Shown: positions 23,285-32,455 of the stretch, in pieces
Position numbering within the stretch: the first letter of the stretch is position 1
Layout: each line of letters opens with the position of its first letter
Assembly (NCBI RefSeq): GCF_033473495.1
Contig: NC_088943.1
Coordinates: forward strand, 1,778,001 to 1,842,000
From: Cercospora beticola
Taxonomy: Eukaryota; Ascomycota; Dothideomycetes; Mycosphaerellales; Mycosphaerellaceae
Direction of reading: 5' to 3'
DNA: 64,000 nucleotides
Position numbers and translations under genes: made by a program
Notes under the pieces: generated by a model
What the model was told of the DNA's origin: nothing
Seen by the model: the letters and a program-made list of their open reading frames with translations, nothing else
Databases searched by the model: none

Positions 23285-24808
23285 ATGGCTGCCTCTACAG
23301 CAGTCTCCATGACCGGAACTGGACTTCACAAGCTAAGACGCACCCTCGGAGTCCTTCTCTCAGGCGTGGCAAGAGCTTTCCCTCGATCTCTGCGGCCAAC
23401 ACATAACAAAGAAGCTCACGAACTCCATTCAACTGCCTACTTGGACGCCCTTCGAGGATACGCTGCTTGGGTAGTGTACAACAGCCACACAGTATCCTCG
23501 GGATGGCGATCCGAAGGGAGAGCTTTCATGCAATTGGCCATTTTCCAGGTCCTTTACAAAGGTCACCCTATGGTCCACGTCTTCTTCGTCATCTCTGGTT
23601 TCGCCTTGAGCTATACGATGCTGCGTAACATGCACCGAAATCAACCTGACAAGATACTCGACTCTCTTGCTTCTTCCATCGTCCGTCGCCATGTCCGGCT
23701 GTATCTTCCCACCATCTTTGCCACCTTCATTGCGATGGTATGCTTCTCAACCGGCATCGCGAAGAAAACTGAAGCGCCGGGTGTGTTGGAATCGACATAT
23801 CTCGGGAACCTCTGGCACTGGATCTGCGAGACCATGCGATTAATCGACCCGTTTCCCCATGTCACGACCCATTGGAAAGTTGAGGCACAAGGCGGACACT
23901 ATCTTCCTCAGCTATGGACCATTCCTGTCGAATTTCGAGGCAGCATGTTCTTATTCCTCTTTTGTGCGGCAGTTTGCAAAATGAATGCACGGAAGCGGGG
24001 GTATGTGACACTGGCGACAAGCGTGGCATGCTTTTGGTATCAGACTGCTTACGCTGGACTGTTCTTATTCGGCATGTGGCTGGCAGACCGTCAACTGGGT
24101 CGGGCGGAACACGAGCAGGCCAAGTTGACAACTTTGACAACGTGTGTACCGGATGCAGACGACTCTGCTTTTTCTAGAAAGCTTGAACATGATTTGTCTG
24201 AGGTCGAGGAAGCTGGGATCCAGGTCGTCACGGGAGAATCGAAGTGGTCTGACTGGACTCACTTTCTCCGAAATGAAGGGAGGAACCCCTCGGCTCTGCC
24301 GACAAAATTCAAGTTTCTTCGGCAATTGCCTTACATGATTCTGGCCTACCTTGGTATTATTTTCCTGGCTGCTCCTGACATCATCACCACGGACATGCGG
24401 TTTCCATACAACATTGGAGCTATGCTCATGCCACCCACATACAAAGATTCATGGGCGGCCAAGAACGATTGGCCACAGGCTATTGGGGCACTGTTCTTGT
24501 GCTATGCCTTGGAGCATTCATCGCTGCTCCGGCGACCGCTCGAGACGCCGTTCTCTCAATTCATTGGGGAACTCTCCTTTGGCATATATGCAATGCACAA
24601 TACTGTGCGGTGGATCGTCTGGGAGCAGTATTTTGAGCCATGGACAGTGAGAACCTTTGGCGAGACACGTAGAGACATTTGGCTCATTCTACCCGGCTAC
24701 TTTGCTATGACATTCCTCGTCATTTGGGCAGCAGAGGGCTTCCGAAGAGTCGATATGAGGTGCGTTGATCTGGCAAGACGGATGAAAGATCATCTTTTTG
24801 CAGACTAG
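23285..24808 (+). CDS. acyltransferase-3 family membrane protein
   Basis: Intronless, 507 residues from the ATG at 23285. Multi-pass membrane enzyme of the acyltransferase-3 (OafA/YrhL-like) family that moves acyl groups onto sugars or other acceptors. Seen: STAYLDALRGYAAW, the family's opening motif with the conserved Arg; HVFFVISGFALSY, matching the family's second signature; RRHVRLYLPTIFATF; LWTIPVEFRGSMFLFLF; and FIGELSFGIYAMHN near the end. About ten hydrophobic segments are separated by a hydrophilic loop at residues 280-340. In fungi such genes often decorate cell-wall glycans or secondary metabolites; the acceptor here is unknown. It lies upstream of the cell-surface glycosyltransferase region. 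Confidence 0.92.
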   Translation: MAASTAVSMTGTGLHKLRRTLGVLLSGVARAFPRSLRPTHNKEAHELHSTAYLDALRGYAAWVVYNSHTVSSGWRSEGRAFMQLAIFQVLYKGHPMVHVFFVISGFALSYTMLRNMHRNQPDKILDSLASSIVRRHVRLYLPTIFATFIAMVCFSTGIAKKTEAPGVLESTYLGNLWHWICETMRLIDPFPHVTTHWKVEAQGGHYLPQLWTIPVEFRGSMFLFLFCAAVCKMNARKRGYVTLATSVACFWYQTAYAGLFLFGMWLADRQLGRAEHEQAKLTTLTTCVPDADDSAFSRKLEHDLSEVEEAGIQVVTGESKWSDWTHFLRNEGRNPSALPTKFKFLRQLPYMILAYLGIIFLAAPDIITTDMRFPYNIGAMLMPPTYKDSWAAKNDWPQAIGALFLCYALEHSSLLRRPLETPFSQFIGELSFGIYAMHNTVRWIVWEQYFEPWTVRTFGETRRDIWLILPGYFAMTFLVIWAAEGFRRVDMRCVDLARRMKDHLFAD

Positions 24809-25810
24809 TAAGCGGTGGAACACCAGCAACACGTTAGGTAGAAGACCATAGATCCCGACCACGATGGTTCTCCATGCATGGGTTTTGCTGTGATCCAGTT
24901 CATTGAAACGAGACCAATGGGCGGTTGAATGAGTCGCAATATCACAGGCAGTGATCGCACCTACCAGAACAGTGTTTTGACGACCTGCACCACGGCAGTC
25001 GTAGTCGGTATGCTGCAACGTTCTAGAGCCCTTAGACTTGATCATGACGCTTGCATCAACATCTCGCAAGACGCGACACAGATTGATGATGAGAAACACA
25101 ATCTGGTGTGTTGTGTGCAGAGCAACGGAGGATGGAGAGTTGCTATTGGGCCCGTGACTGTTTACTATTGGGCCCGTGACTTCTTTAGGGTAGGGTAAGA
25201 CTCGCGACAATTACACGCCTGTCCGACACCTCGTCCGAACGACACTGCCGCCTCTCTCGCGCGCGCCTTACGGCGCTTTGCGCTCGTTCGTTGCCTAAAA
25301 GAAATAATACTATCTTTTTAAGGGGCATATGCCTCACGCGCTCGGGTAATGTACGTCGTCGCTATTGCTCGCAAGCTCGCAGCTCCGAGTACTCACTTCG
25401 CTCGCAAGCTCGCCTCGCTTGTCTAATCATGGTTTGGAGTCCGTGCGACAGTGAGGGTTACGCTGGATATCGAAGTCACGGGCCCGATAGCAACTCTCCG
25501 GAGGATGGACGCCTGCACTGCAGAGTGGCTGAACTAGTGTGAACTCAGTGTCCCATCCGACCACGGAAAGGGAATAGTGGGTCAGTGGATCTGGCGCGCC
25601 GGTAATGGTTCCAGAACGAACGTGGCAGCCTTCGCACCTTCGCAGCTACTGCGAAGCTCCAGGGGCGGTAGAAGTCGCTAACGCATGTCGACAAGCAGGT
25701 AGACGACACAACTAGGTTTTTTCAGCAGCAACCAGGCCAACGTGCCGTCGACCTTTCGCCATCATCTTTCCTGACCATCCTATCCAGACGCCTGGCACGG
25801 CGACGCGAGC
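24809..25810. other. intergenic region with a transposable element remnant
   Basis: About 1 kb between the acyltransferase and the first GT71 gene. The central part is the MITE-like element at 25126-25507. The remainder shows no gene. Confidence 0.5.
25126..25507. mobile_element. Mutator-like MITE with 24-base inverted ends and 9-base target duplication
   Basis: Seen directly: left end 25135-25158 starts GAGAGTTGCTAT and right end 25475-25498 is its inverted complement with one mismatch in 24. Both are flanked by the perfect direct repeat CGGAGGATG (25126-25134 and 25499-25507). The 364-base body has no coding capacity. Inside the left end a CTATTGGGCCCGTGACT word is repeated at 25143 and 25165, and the middle is rich in GCTCGCAAGCTCGC-type palindromes. 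A 9-base target duplication is characteristic of the Mutator superfamily. Confidence 0.8.
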
Positions 25811-27478
25811 ATGAGGATGGCGCGGGCGCCCATGCGCCGTTATTACTGCCCACTCGTGGCCGGATTTCTGGTATTCTGCGTTGTACAATTCTATCTTGTT
25901 GGATACCTGCGTCCGATGAGAAGTCAGCAGCAAGACGCACCAGCGAGCCACTCACCCGTGCAAATCATACCGTCAGAGATGGGGAACTTTACAGAGACTC
26001 GGGACTTTGGCGAGATGGCTCGCATGGTGAGCAAGTTGGCAGAGATTGCCGAGCAGAATATCAGCTCGACATCGGAGCTTTCAGCTGCATTGAGCACAGC
26101 GGTCACGAATTTGTTCTCCTTTTGGAGTTCGGAGAAGATTGAGTACTTTCCATGGCGAAAAGACCGGGATCCGCACGAAGATCAGTCTACTGGAATCGTT
26201 ATTCCGGTTGGGAAGGATTATGTCTACATGGCTGCGATCACGATGGTAACCTTGCGAGAAATTCTTAACAGCACTTTACCGATCGAACTGGCCTATCTGG
26301 GAGAGGACGACCTACCACTCGAATGGCGAGAATACCTCTTTGATCTCGTAGATGGGGTCGATATCGAAGCTATAGATCTGACCAAATCCTTTGATCAGAA
26401 GCTCGTTGACCTGAAAGGTTACGATACGAAACCGTTTGCGATATTGGCGTCGAGGCACGCTCGTGTCATCCTACTTGACGCAGATGCCGTCTTTTACACC
26501 AAACCTGACGATGCTTTCGAGACTCATCCTTCCTTGAAAGAGTATGGCTCTCTGTACTTCCATGACCGCGCCAAGTATTGGGGAGACCCGAGACGCAAAC
26601 CTGTGGAAGAACGCACCAAGTGGTTGACTGCACAATTATCCAAAGCAGGACGTGAGCCTTCGACATTCCTCACTCGGCAATCATTCTTGTGGGCGGGCGG
26701 ATTTGTGACTGAGAGCCAAGATTCAGCCGTTGTCATGTTTGACAAGTCTCGGCCTCGCAATTACATGATGATGCTGTTCACCGCCTGGATGAATGCAGCG
26801 TCTGGCGGCAAACCAGAGATCTACAGCTATTTCCACGGGGACAAAGAGACCTACTGGGTTGCAGGGGAGCTCACTGGTATTCCCTTCCACTTCAATCCGT
26901 GGTCTTCGGGCAGGGCTGGCCGTGCTCCAGAAGAGCTGAGCTATTCGGCGGCCATCGATGCGGGCACACACATAGATTGTACTGAGCACATGGTACACTC
27001 AACTTGGGATGGCAAACAGCCTTGGCTCACCAATGGTGGTATACTTGGGAACGGGAAGGCGATCGAATCTGGCTTCGTCAACTGGACGCACTGGTACCTT
27101 GGAGAAACTATTCCCGATGCTCTCAGTCGTACTAAAGCAAAGCTCAACTTGCCACCCGACTTTGACTGGTCTACACATGCGGATGCTAAGGTCAAAGAAG
27201 AGTTTGCCAAAGAAGCCGTCGCTCACCAGCCCAAATGGGATACGTGCGACATGAATCACCCTGAGCGATGGAAACCATTGTCACAAGACTTCCGAGACAC
27301 TTTGTCTGCCATAGTTGCGCGGGCAAAGCTTCTGGCTCAGGACTATCAGGCCCGCCGGGTCAAGATTGAGCGCAAGAAGAATGAGAGAAATGCTGCGAAG
27401 GACGACAAAGCTGCTGCCAATTCTAGACGGCGGAAGCGTGTCGAGCAAGAGGCCCAGAGGAATTGGGTGAGCGTCTGA
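25811..27478 (+). CDS. GT71 (MNN1-type) alpha-mannosyltransferase
   Basis: Intronless, 555 residues. Golgi type II membrane protein: cytosolic RMARAPMRR, a membrane anchor at about residues 14-33, a stem, and a luminal catalytic domain. Landmarks are GIVIPVGKDYVYMAAITMVT, the KPFAILASRHARVILLDADA stretch containing the metal-binding DAD of the DxD motif (about residue 222), SFLWAGGFVTESQDSAVVMF, and FHGDKETYWVAGEL. Enzymes of this family add alpha-1,3-mannose (or related) caps to N- and O-glycans and wall mannan. The C-terminal 60 residues are Lys/Arg/Glu rich. A second GT71 gene lies at 41273 and two GT91 genes between, so the region looks devoted to mannan building. Confidence 0.92.
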   Translation: MRMARAPMRRYYCPLVAGFLVFCVVQFYLVGYLRPMRSQQQDAPASHSPVQIIPSEMGNFTETRDFGEMARMVSKLAEIAEQNISSTSELSAALSTAVTNLFSFWSSEKIEYFPWRKDRDPHEDQSTGIVIPVGKDYVYMAAITMVTLREILNSTLPIELAYLGEDDLPLEWREYLFDLVDGVDIEAIDLTKSFDQKLVDLKGYDTKPFAILASRHARVILLDADAVFYTKPDDAFETHPSLKEYGSLYFHDRAKYWGDPRRKPVEERTKWLTAQLSKAGREPSTFLTRQSFLWAGGFVTESQDSAVVMFDKSRPRNYMMMLFTAWMNAASGGKPEIYSYFHGDKETYWVAGELTGIPFHFNPWSSGRAGRAPEELSYSAAIDAGTHIDCTEHMVHSTWDGKQPWLTNGGILGNGKAIESGFVNWTHWYLGETIPDALSRTKAKLNLPPDFDWSTHADAKVKEEFAKEAVAHQPKWDTCDMNHPERWKPLSQDFRDTLSAIVARAKLLAQDYQARRVKIERKKNERNAAKDDKAAANSRRRKRVEQEAQRNWVSV

Positions 27479-28669
27479 GAGCATACGCAGTGCAGTCTGC
27501 TCGCAACCGATCACGAGCTATCCTCACCGTCCCTGATATGCAATCGGTGCCTGGTTTGATCCATCATTGCCTTCGTCGATTTATGATGACCAGTCATGAC
27601 CTGAGTACGCTCGACTCTTCACCCCCCGATAACATATCCTCGCGGCGAAGATCTGGTTGTCGGCTTCGTGTGGCTCCTCCGGACAAGCTCGAAGTCTGGC
27701 TCTCACTCTGGAATTTGCCAAGGTATTGATCAGGGATAAGCTTCAGATGGTCGGACGACGCTAATGGTTTGTGGCGCCTCTAGATCAGCCACCATCCCAT
27801 CCGGCCAGCCCTGTGGACATTGGCCTCAATTTAGGCGAGACTGCTTGGCGTGCTTGTCCGTTTACTGAGTTGGGAATGCGTTGCGGCTGGATTTTTGGCG
27901 AGACAGTGATCATCATGTTTGACTCGTGCATTTCATTGTGATGAACGTGTCGTTGTCCAGTATGCACTATGCAAGCGACCCGGGCATCGCCACGAGGCAT
28001 TGTTCTGGATGGGTACTGGCCCTCATACGGTCACGTTGTTTGCTTTGTCTTGCTTGACGGAGCGATATCATGATGAGCAATTGTGGCAGAGTGGAAAGTG
28101 GACATGAGATTATGGGTCACTGGGGACTTCGAGCAGCACTTTTCAGTGTAGACATGTAATGTAGCTACGTGGGACAACGACAGGCCACTGGCGAAGTGAA
28201 AGAAGCGCTCGAATGGATGCTCGATTATCACGCTCTTCTAGACTCTAAAGCCGTGCAGCGGCTGTGTGTAAAGCCAACTTCTCAGATTGTATGTGCCAAT
28301 GCAGGAGGTGTCATGAGACCTTCTCAAGCATGCCTGAATGTTCTTCCGCATCATGAATGCTCCAGGTATACCGTGATTCGTATAGGTCTCCTTCTCCTTG
28401 TGCATTGTTTGTTGAGTATAAGCTGGAAACTGCAACTCAAACAAGCGACATCAGTCATTCCAGAACCAGATCCATGGTTTTCGTGACCCGACCGTCGATG
28501 GGATTTCCAGATAGCCTCCAACAATGACACGGTCAATCTCTCGCAGTGTGCAGTCGCTCTACAGCAGATAATTCCCCAATGACTGGAGGGCAAGAGTAAG
28601 TTTCCGAGCGGGTTGGATCCAAGAGTCTTGTGTATATCGTGACACATTGCATTCTTTCGTTAGATGAGA
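27479..28669. other. intergenic region
   Basis: About 1.2 kb between the GT71 stop and the stop of the first GT91 gene (convergent). Only short open frames without recognisable domains. No repeat or RNA signal was seen. Confidence 0.4.
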
Positions 28670-30199
28670 TCATGGTGTCTGATCAGGATGCTCTCGATAC
28701 CACACGTCCGCCATGGCATGTGTATTGTTGATGTGTGACTCGATGCCACACTTCACAACATCATTTCCCACCGCTGCTCGATTGACCCTCTCCGAAACAT
28801 TGACCGCCCCCACAGCCTGCCAATCCATATCCATAATGACTTTCGCCGCCTGGTTCGTTCTATCGTCCACAGAGAACGTAATCGTCAAAGCATTCCCGTC
28901 CAGTCTCGCAATACTATTCGGGATCAAAATTCTCCCCGCATGACAAGGATCCTTTTGCTGCTCCTCATTCAACACCGCAGCCCCAAAGTCGACAGCTCCC
29001 GACGCATACGCCACATGATACGTATCCCCAGCACTCACCAGAAACATAAACATCGGCCGATAAATCGGATTATTCCACCCACACTTCACATCAATATGCG
29101 TCCTCGGCAACCCGATCCAAACCCCCGGCCTCACACTCACAAAATTCGACCCTCCCTTCAAAGCATGCGCTTCCCCCACATGCTCCGTCAACAACCCGGG
29201 CTCCAAACCCTGCTGATGATACGCCACATCGCACTCCCCATTCTCCAACGAGCACCACAGAATCTGCAACGGAGACGGCATATACACAATCATAATATGC
29301 CGACTCGCGGTAACCCCTTCCCCATGGAAAAACGGCGCCCAATTTTTCTCTTTGTCCAACGGCTCCCTCCCTCGAATCTTCAACATTTTCAATTCCCTCG
29401 AAAAAGGCCGATAAGTATGCATCGCGCGCTTCCACTTGGATTCCTTGGAAATCATATTAAAAACAATCACGGGTTCCGCACCTTTCACTCCCTGTTCAAT
29501 TGTAATCCTCGCATCCTCGGGTCCAAAAACTTTACCGCCTTTCTCGTAGTCTACAGGAATGTCCAAGATGTGCGGGAAAGAGAATTTTTGGCCATTGTGG
29601 GGCCAGGTCAGAGTTTGATGGAGTTCGTTGAAATTTTCATCGTAGAGTTGGGCGCGGATGAAACTGATTACGGGCCAGCTGATGACGCCGTCGTCGTAGA
29701 AGATTATGCGCGTGATGGAGAGGTAGACTTGATGGTCTGGGAGCCAGACGCTGGAGCCGGCCATGCGGGACCAGGTTTGAGAGATGGATTTTCGGTCTTC
29801 GCGGTAGACGACCATGGGGTGGGATGAGAGGGAGTTTGCGATTGCTTCTAAGTCGTCGGTGAGGTGGGTGCTATTTTGTACGGAGATTGTGGTGTTGTGG
29901 CGGAGGCTTTCGCAGGAGACGTTGATGGGGAGACCTTTGTTGACGAAGCCTGTGATTTCGATTTCTTGGAATGAAGAGTCTGGCTTCATGTATTGTTGTC
30001 GTTGATGACTGCTTCGATGCCATGGGGTGGGAATTGAGAAGATGATGTAGACCAAGACGAGGCAAGCAGCCAATTTGAGAGCTCTACGAAACCTGGAATT
30101 GTCGGGCCATGATGTGTGCATGGCTTCTCGGTTTCCCCAGCTTCGTACAGTGGTTTTCAAAGAGTGCGAGCCTGCAAAGGCAGACTTGACAGTGTCCAT
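28670..30199 (-). CDS. GT91 beta-1,2-mannosyltransferase-like protein, copy 1
   Basis: Intronless, 509 residues from the ATG at 30199 (the frame reaches further only from GTG). Type II membrane protein with its anchor at about residues 41-58 (LAACLVLVYIIFSIPTPW). The luminal part carries the hallmark run of the Candida/Pichia BMT family, KVFGPEDARITIEQG, at about residues 223-237, plus EPVIVFNM, RPFSREL, NWAPFFHGEG, GLPRTHID and CHAGRILIPNSIARLD. These enzymes add beta-1,2-mannose to wall mannan or phospholipomannan in yeasts. Five N-glycosylation sequons cluster in the stem. Copy 2 lies head-to-tail upstream, with 350 bases between. The family call is firm; linkage and acceptor are inferred from yeast relatives. 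Confidence 0.9.
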   Translation of the reverse strand: MDTVKSAFAGSHSLKTTVRSWGNREAMHTSWPDNSRFRRALKLAACLVLVYIIFSIPTPWHRSSHQRQQYMKPDSSFQEIEITGFVNKGLPINVSCESLRHNTTISVQNSTHLTDDLEAIANSLSSHPMVVYREDRKSISQTWSRMAGSSVWLPDHQVYLSITRIIFYDDGVISWPVISFIRAQLYDENFNELHQTLTWPHNGQKFSFPHILDIPVDYEKGGKVFGPEDARITIEQGVKGAEPVIVFNMISKESKWKRAMHTYRPFSRELKMLKIRGREPLDKEKNWAPFFHGEGVTASRHIMIVYMPSPLQILWCSLENGECDVAYHQQGLEPGLLTEHVGEAHALKGGSNFVSVRPGVWIGLPRTHIDVKCGWNNPIYRPMFMFLVSAGDTYHVAYASGAVDFGAAVLNEEQQKDPCHAGRILIPNSIARLDGNALTITFSVDDRTNQAAKVIMDMDWQAVGAVNVSERVNRAAVGNDVVKCGIESHINNTHAMADVWYREHPDQTP

Positions 30200-30548
30200 T
30201 CGCGGTGGCACAAATACTGTTGTCGTCGGAGTGCTGTGATCGGGACAGTTTCGCACCCTGTCTCACGAGATGCGGGCCTCAGCTAGTGCCCAAGACAGCA
30301 TAGGGTGTGCTTGGTGCACGGGCCATCAGTCCCTTTGGCTCCCTCGCCCTCGACGTGGCAAGGAGAGCCGGTCTGGCCCAAGCCACAAAGTCGGCCGAAC
30401 AGCAGCACGTTTTCTCAGCAGCATTTGCGAGCTTCACACGTCAGAGATCGCTCACGACCACTGATTGCTGTCAACATGGCCACCGATCCAAACTGTCTGC
30501 CTACCCATGCCAATACAGCCAAAAATTCGAATTCAACAAGTCTAAATG
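30200..30548. other. spacer between the tandem GT91 genes
   Basis: 349 bases that must include the promoter of copy 1. No other feature was seen. Confidence 0.4.
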
Positions 30549-32455
30549 TTATCGCAAATCTGTGGTATCATTACTTTCGTTCACTCGATCGCTCCTCTCA
30601 CCCTCGCTCTTGTTCTCCGTTTCTTTCTGCTTACTCTGTTTGTCTTTTCGCCGTAGCTTCCTTTCTTCCTCTTCTTTCCGCTTCTTCTCGTCTTCCTCTT
30701 TGCTCTTCCTTTCCTCCTCCTCTTTCCGCTTCCCCTCTTCCTCCTTCTGCCTCTTCTCCTCGTCTTCCTTCTTCCTCTTCTCTTTCTCGGCATCGTTTCT
30801 GATTTTCTGCGGGCTCAGAGTATACGCCTCTTCAGCACCCCTGATCGCCGATTCGAGGCAGCATCCAAGCACGTCGTAGCCGGGAACAGCTAGTGCCAAA
30901 TTGTCGTTCTCCGAGGTGTCCTCCGTGTGAGGTGTAGATATTCCAGGCAAACTCTGCAGCAGAGAATGTACACCTCGTATCCTGACCACTTCCGTTGTGA
31001 AATCATCCACGCTCACAGAAAGCGTCATGGTATCGTCTGCGGCAGTTTTATCCCATTTGGCGATACTGTTCGCAATCAAGATTCGGCCTTCTGCACAAAT
31101 GTCTGAAGAATTATGGATGACCGCAGTACCAAAATCCAAGGGACCAGAAAGATAGTCGAGGTGGAACTGATTGTCTGCAGTGGCAGACAAGACAGCGAGT
31201 TCCGGACGATACACCCCGTCATGGCAAGTTCCATCAACATGAGTCCTGGGGAATCCAACGAAAGATTGTTTCCCATCTGCGAGTGTTACTGCTTGAAAGT
31301 TTGTGCCACCTCGCAGGGATCCCCCGGTGTCGTTGTAGATTGTATTTTTGTGCTCTATCCTGTGCTCGTCCGGAATTTGCTGATGGTACACCTCGTCACA
31401 CCAGCCATATTGGAGGCGGCATTTGACAATGGTGAGAGGCGCAAACAAGTACACAAAGTGTAGATAGCGATTTGGACCTGGAATTTTGCTCTCCTCCTTG
31501 TTCTGGCTTTTATAGAAGAAGGGCATCCAATTCTTTTCCACGCCACCAGGCTCTTTTCCACGCATGGCGAGTTCAGTGGCCTTGTTCGAGAAGGGGCGAT
31601 AGACCCACATGCTCCGACGGCTCTTGTCAAGATCGCCGAGCATGTTGAACACGATGACAGGCTCGGCATCGGGATGATCCTCAATGATGATCCGTGGATC
31701 CTCGGGGCCGTAGAATCCACCACCGATGAAATATGGGATGGGTATGTCGAAGATTCTTGGAAAAACGATGCGCTCGTCTTGCCAGCGAATGACATATCCT
31801 TTGAGCTCCTTCCAGTGTCGGTCGTGAATCTGGCCTCGGACAAAACTAATTGCGGGCCAATGCCGGACGCCTTTGTTGTAGAAGAGCACGCGCGTGACTG
31901 TAAGATAGACTTGGTACTTTTCGAGCCACACGCTGGACTGAGCCATTCGCAGCCAAGTCTTGGAAACAAGATGTTCGAACGTGTGTTGCTTCTTTCCACC
32001 GCCATAGTCCACCATGGGGTGGTCGTCGAGACTTTTCGCGATCGCAACGAGATCGTCGTCGACGTGTAGGCTCTCCTGCACGCTGATTTCACCCCGATGC
32101 CGAATCTCGTCGCAAGTCTCATGTTTCTGCATGGCTCCCATGTTTACGAAGCCGCTTACATTGCTGGATGTGAACGCTGCCGATGATGGAAGGAGATCGT
32201 CGAGCGAAGGCACCTGCAAGAGTGTTAGCCTTCAAGCGCCTGAGGTTTGCGACAAGGATGCCTGCTCTTGGTTCCACGGACCTGAGATCTCCAATACGAT
32301 GCGCAGCCAAAGGTGAGCAGTATCACACACACGGCTGTACGGACTATGCGTCGACGAGGGTTCCATAGCCGCCCGCTCAGCCGGTTGAGGACTCCTCGGA
32401 CACTCGATGAAGGTGTAGGAGCATCGAGCATCTTCTCGTCATCCCATTGCTTCAT
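30549..32455 (-). CDS. GT91 beta-1,2-mannosyltransferase-like protein, copy 2, with Lys/Glu-rich tail
   Basis: Two exons, 32455-32282 and 32213-30549 (68-base intron, donor GTCCGT, acceptor GCAG), giving 612 residues. Exon 1 supplies the cytosolic part and the membrane anchor (TAVCVILLTFGCASYW); exon 2 holds the catalytic domain. Landmarks are GFYGPEDPRIIIEDHPDAEP, MWVYRPFSNKA, EKNWMPFFYK, GFPRTHVDG and CAEGRILIANSIAKWD, aligning throughout with copy 1. Unlike copy 1, it carries about 95 extra C-terminal residues made mostly of Lys, Glu and Arg, predicted to form a long charged helix in the Golgi lumen. Same probable role in beta-mannan assembly. The antisense of the tail produces long Ser/Leu frames that are not genes. 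Confidence 0.9.

Noticed and set aside
28940..29827. 295-codon plus-strand frame
   Set aside because: Lies entirely antisense within GT91 copy 1, whose minus-strand frame carries the family motifs.
30305..30879. Plus-strand Ser/Leu/Phe-rich frames
   Set aside because: Antisense of the Lys/Glu tail of the second GT91 gene.
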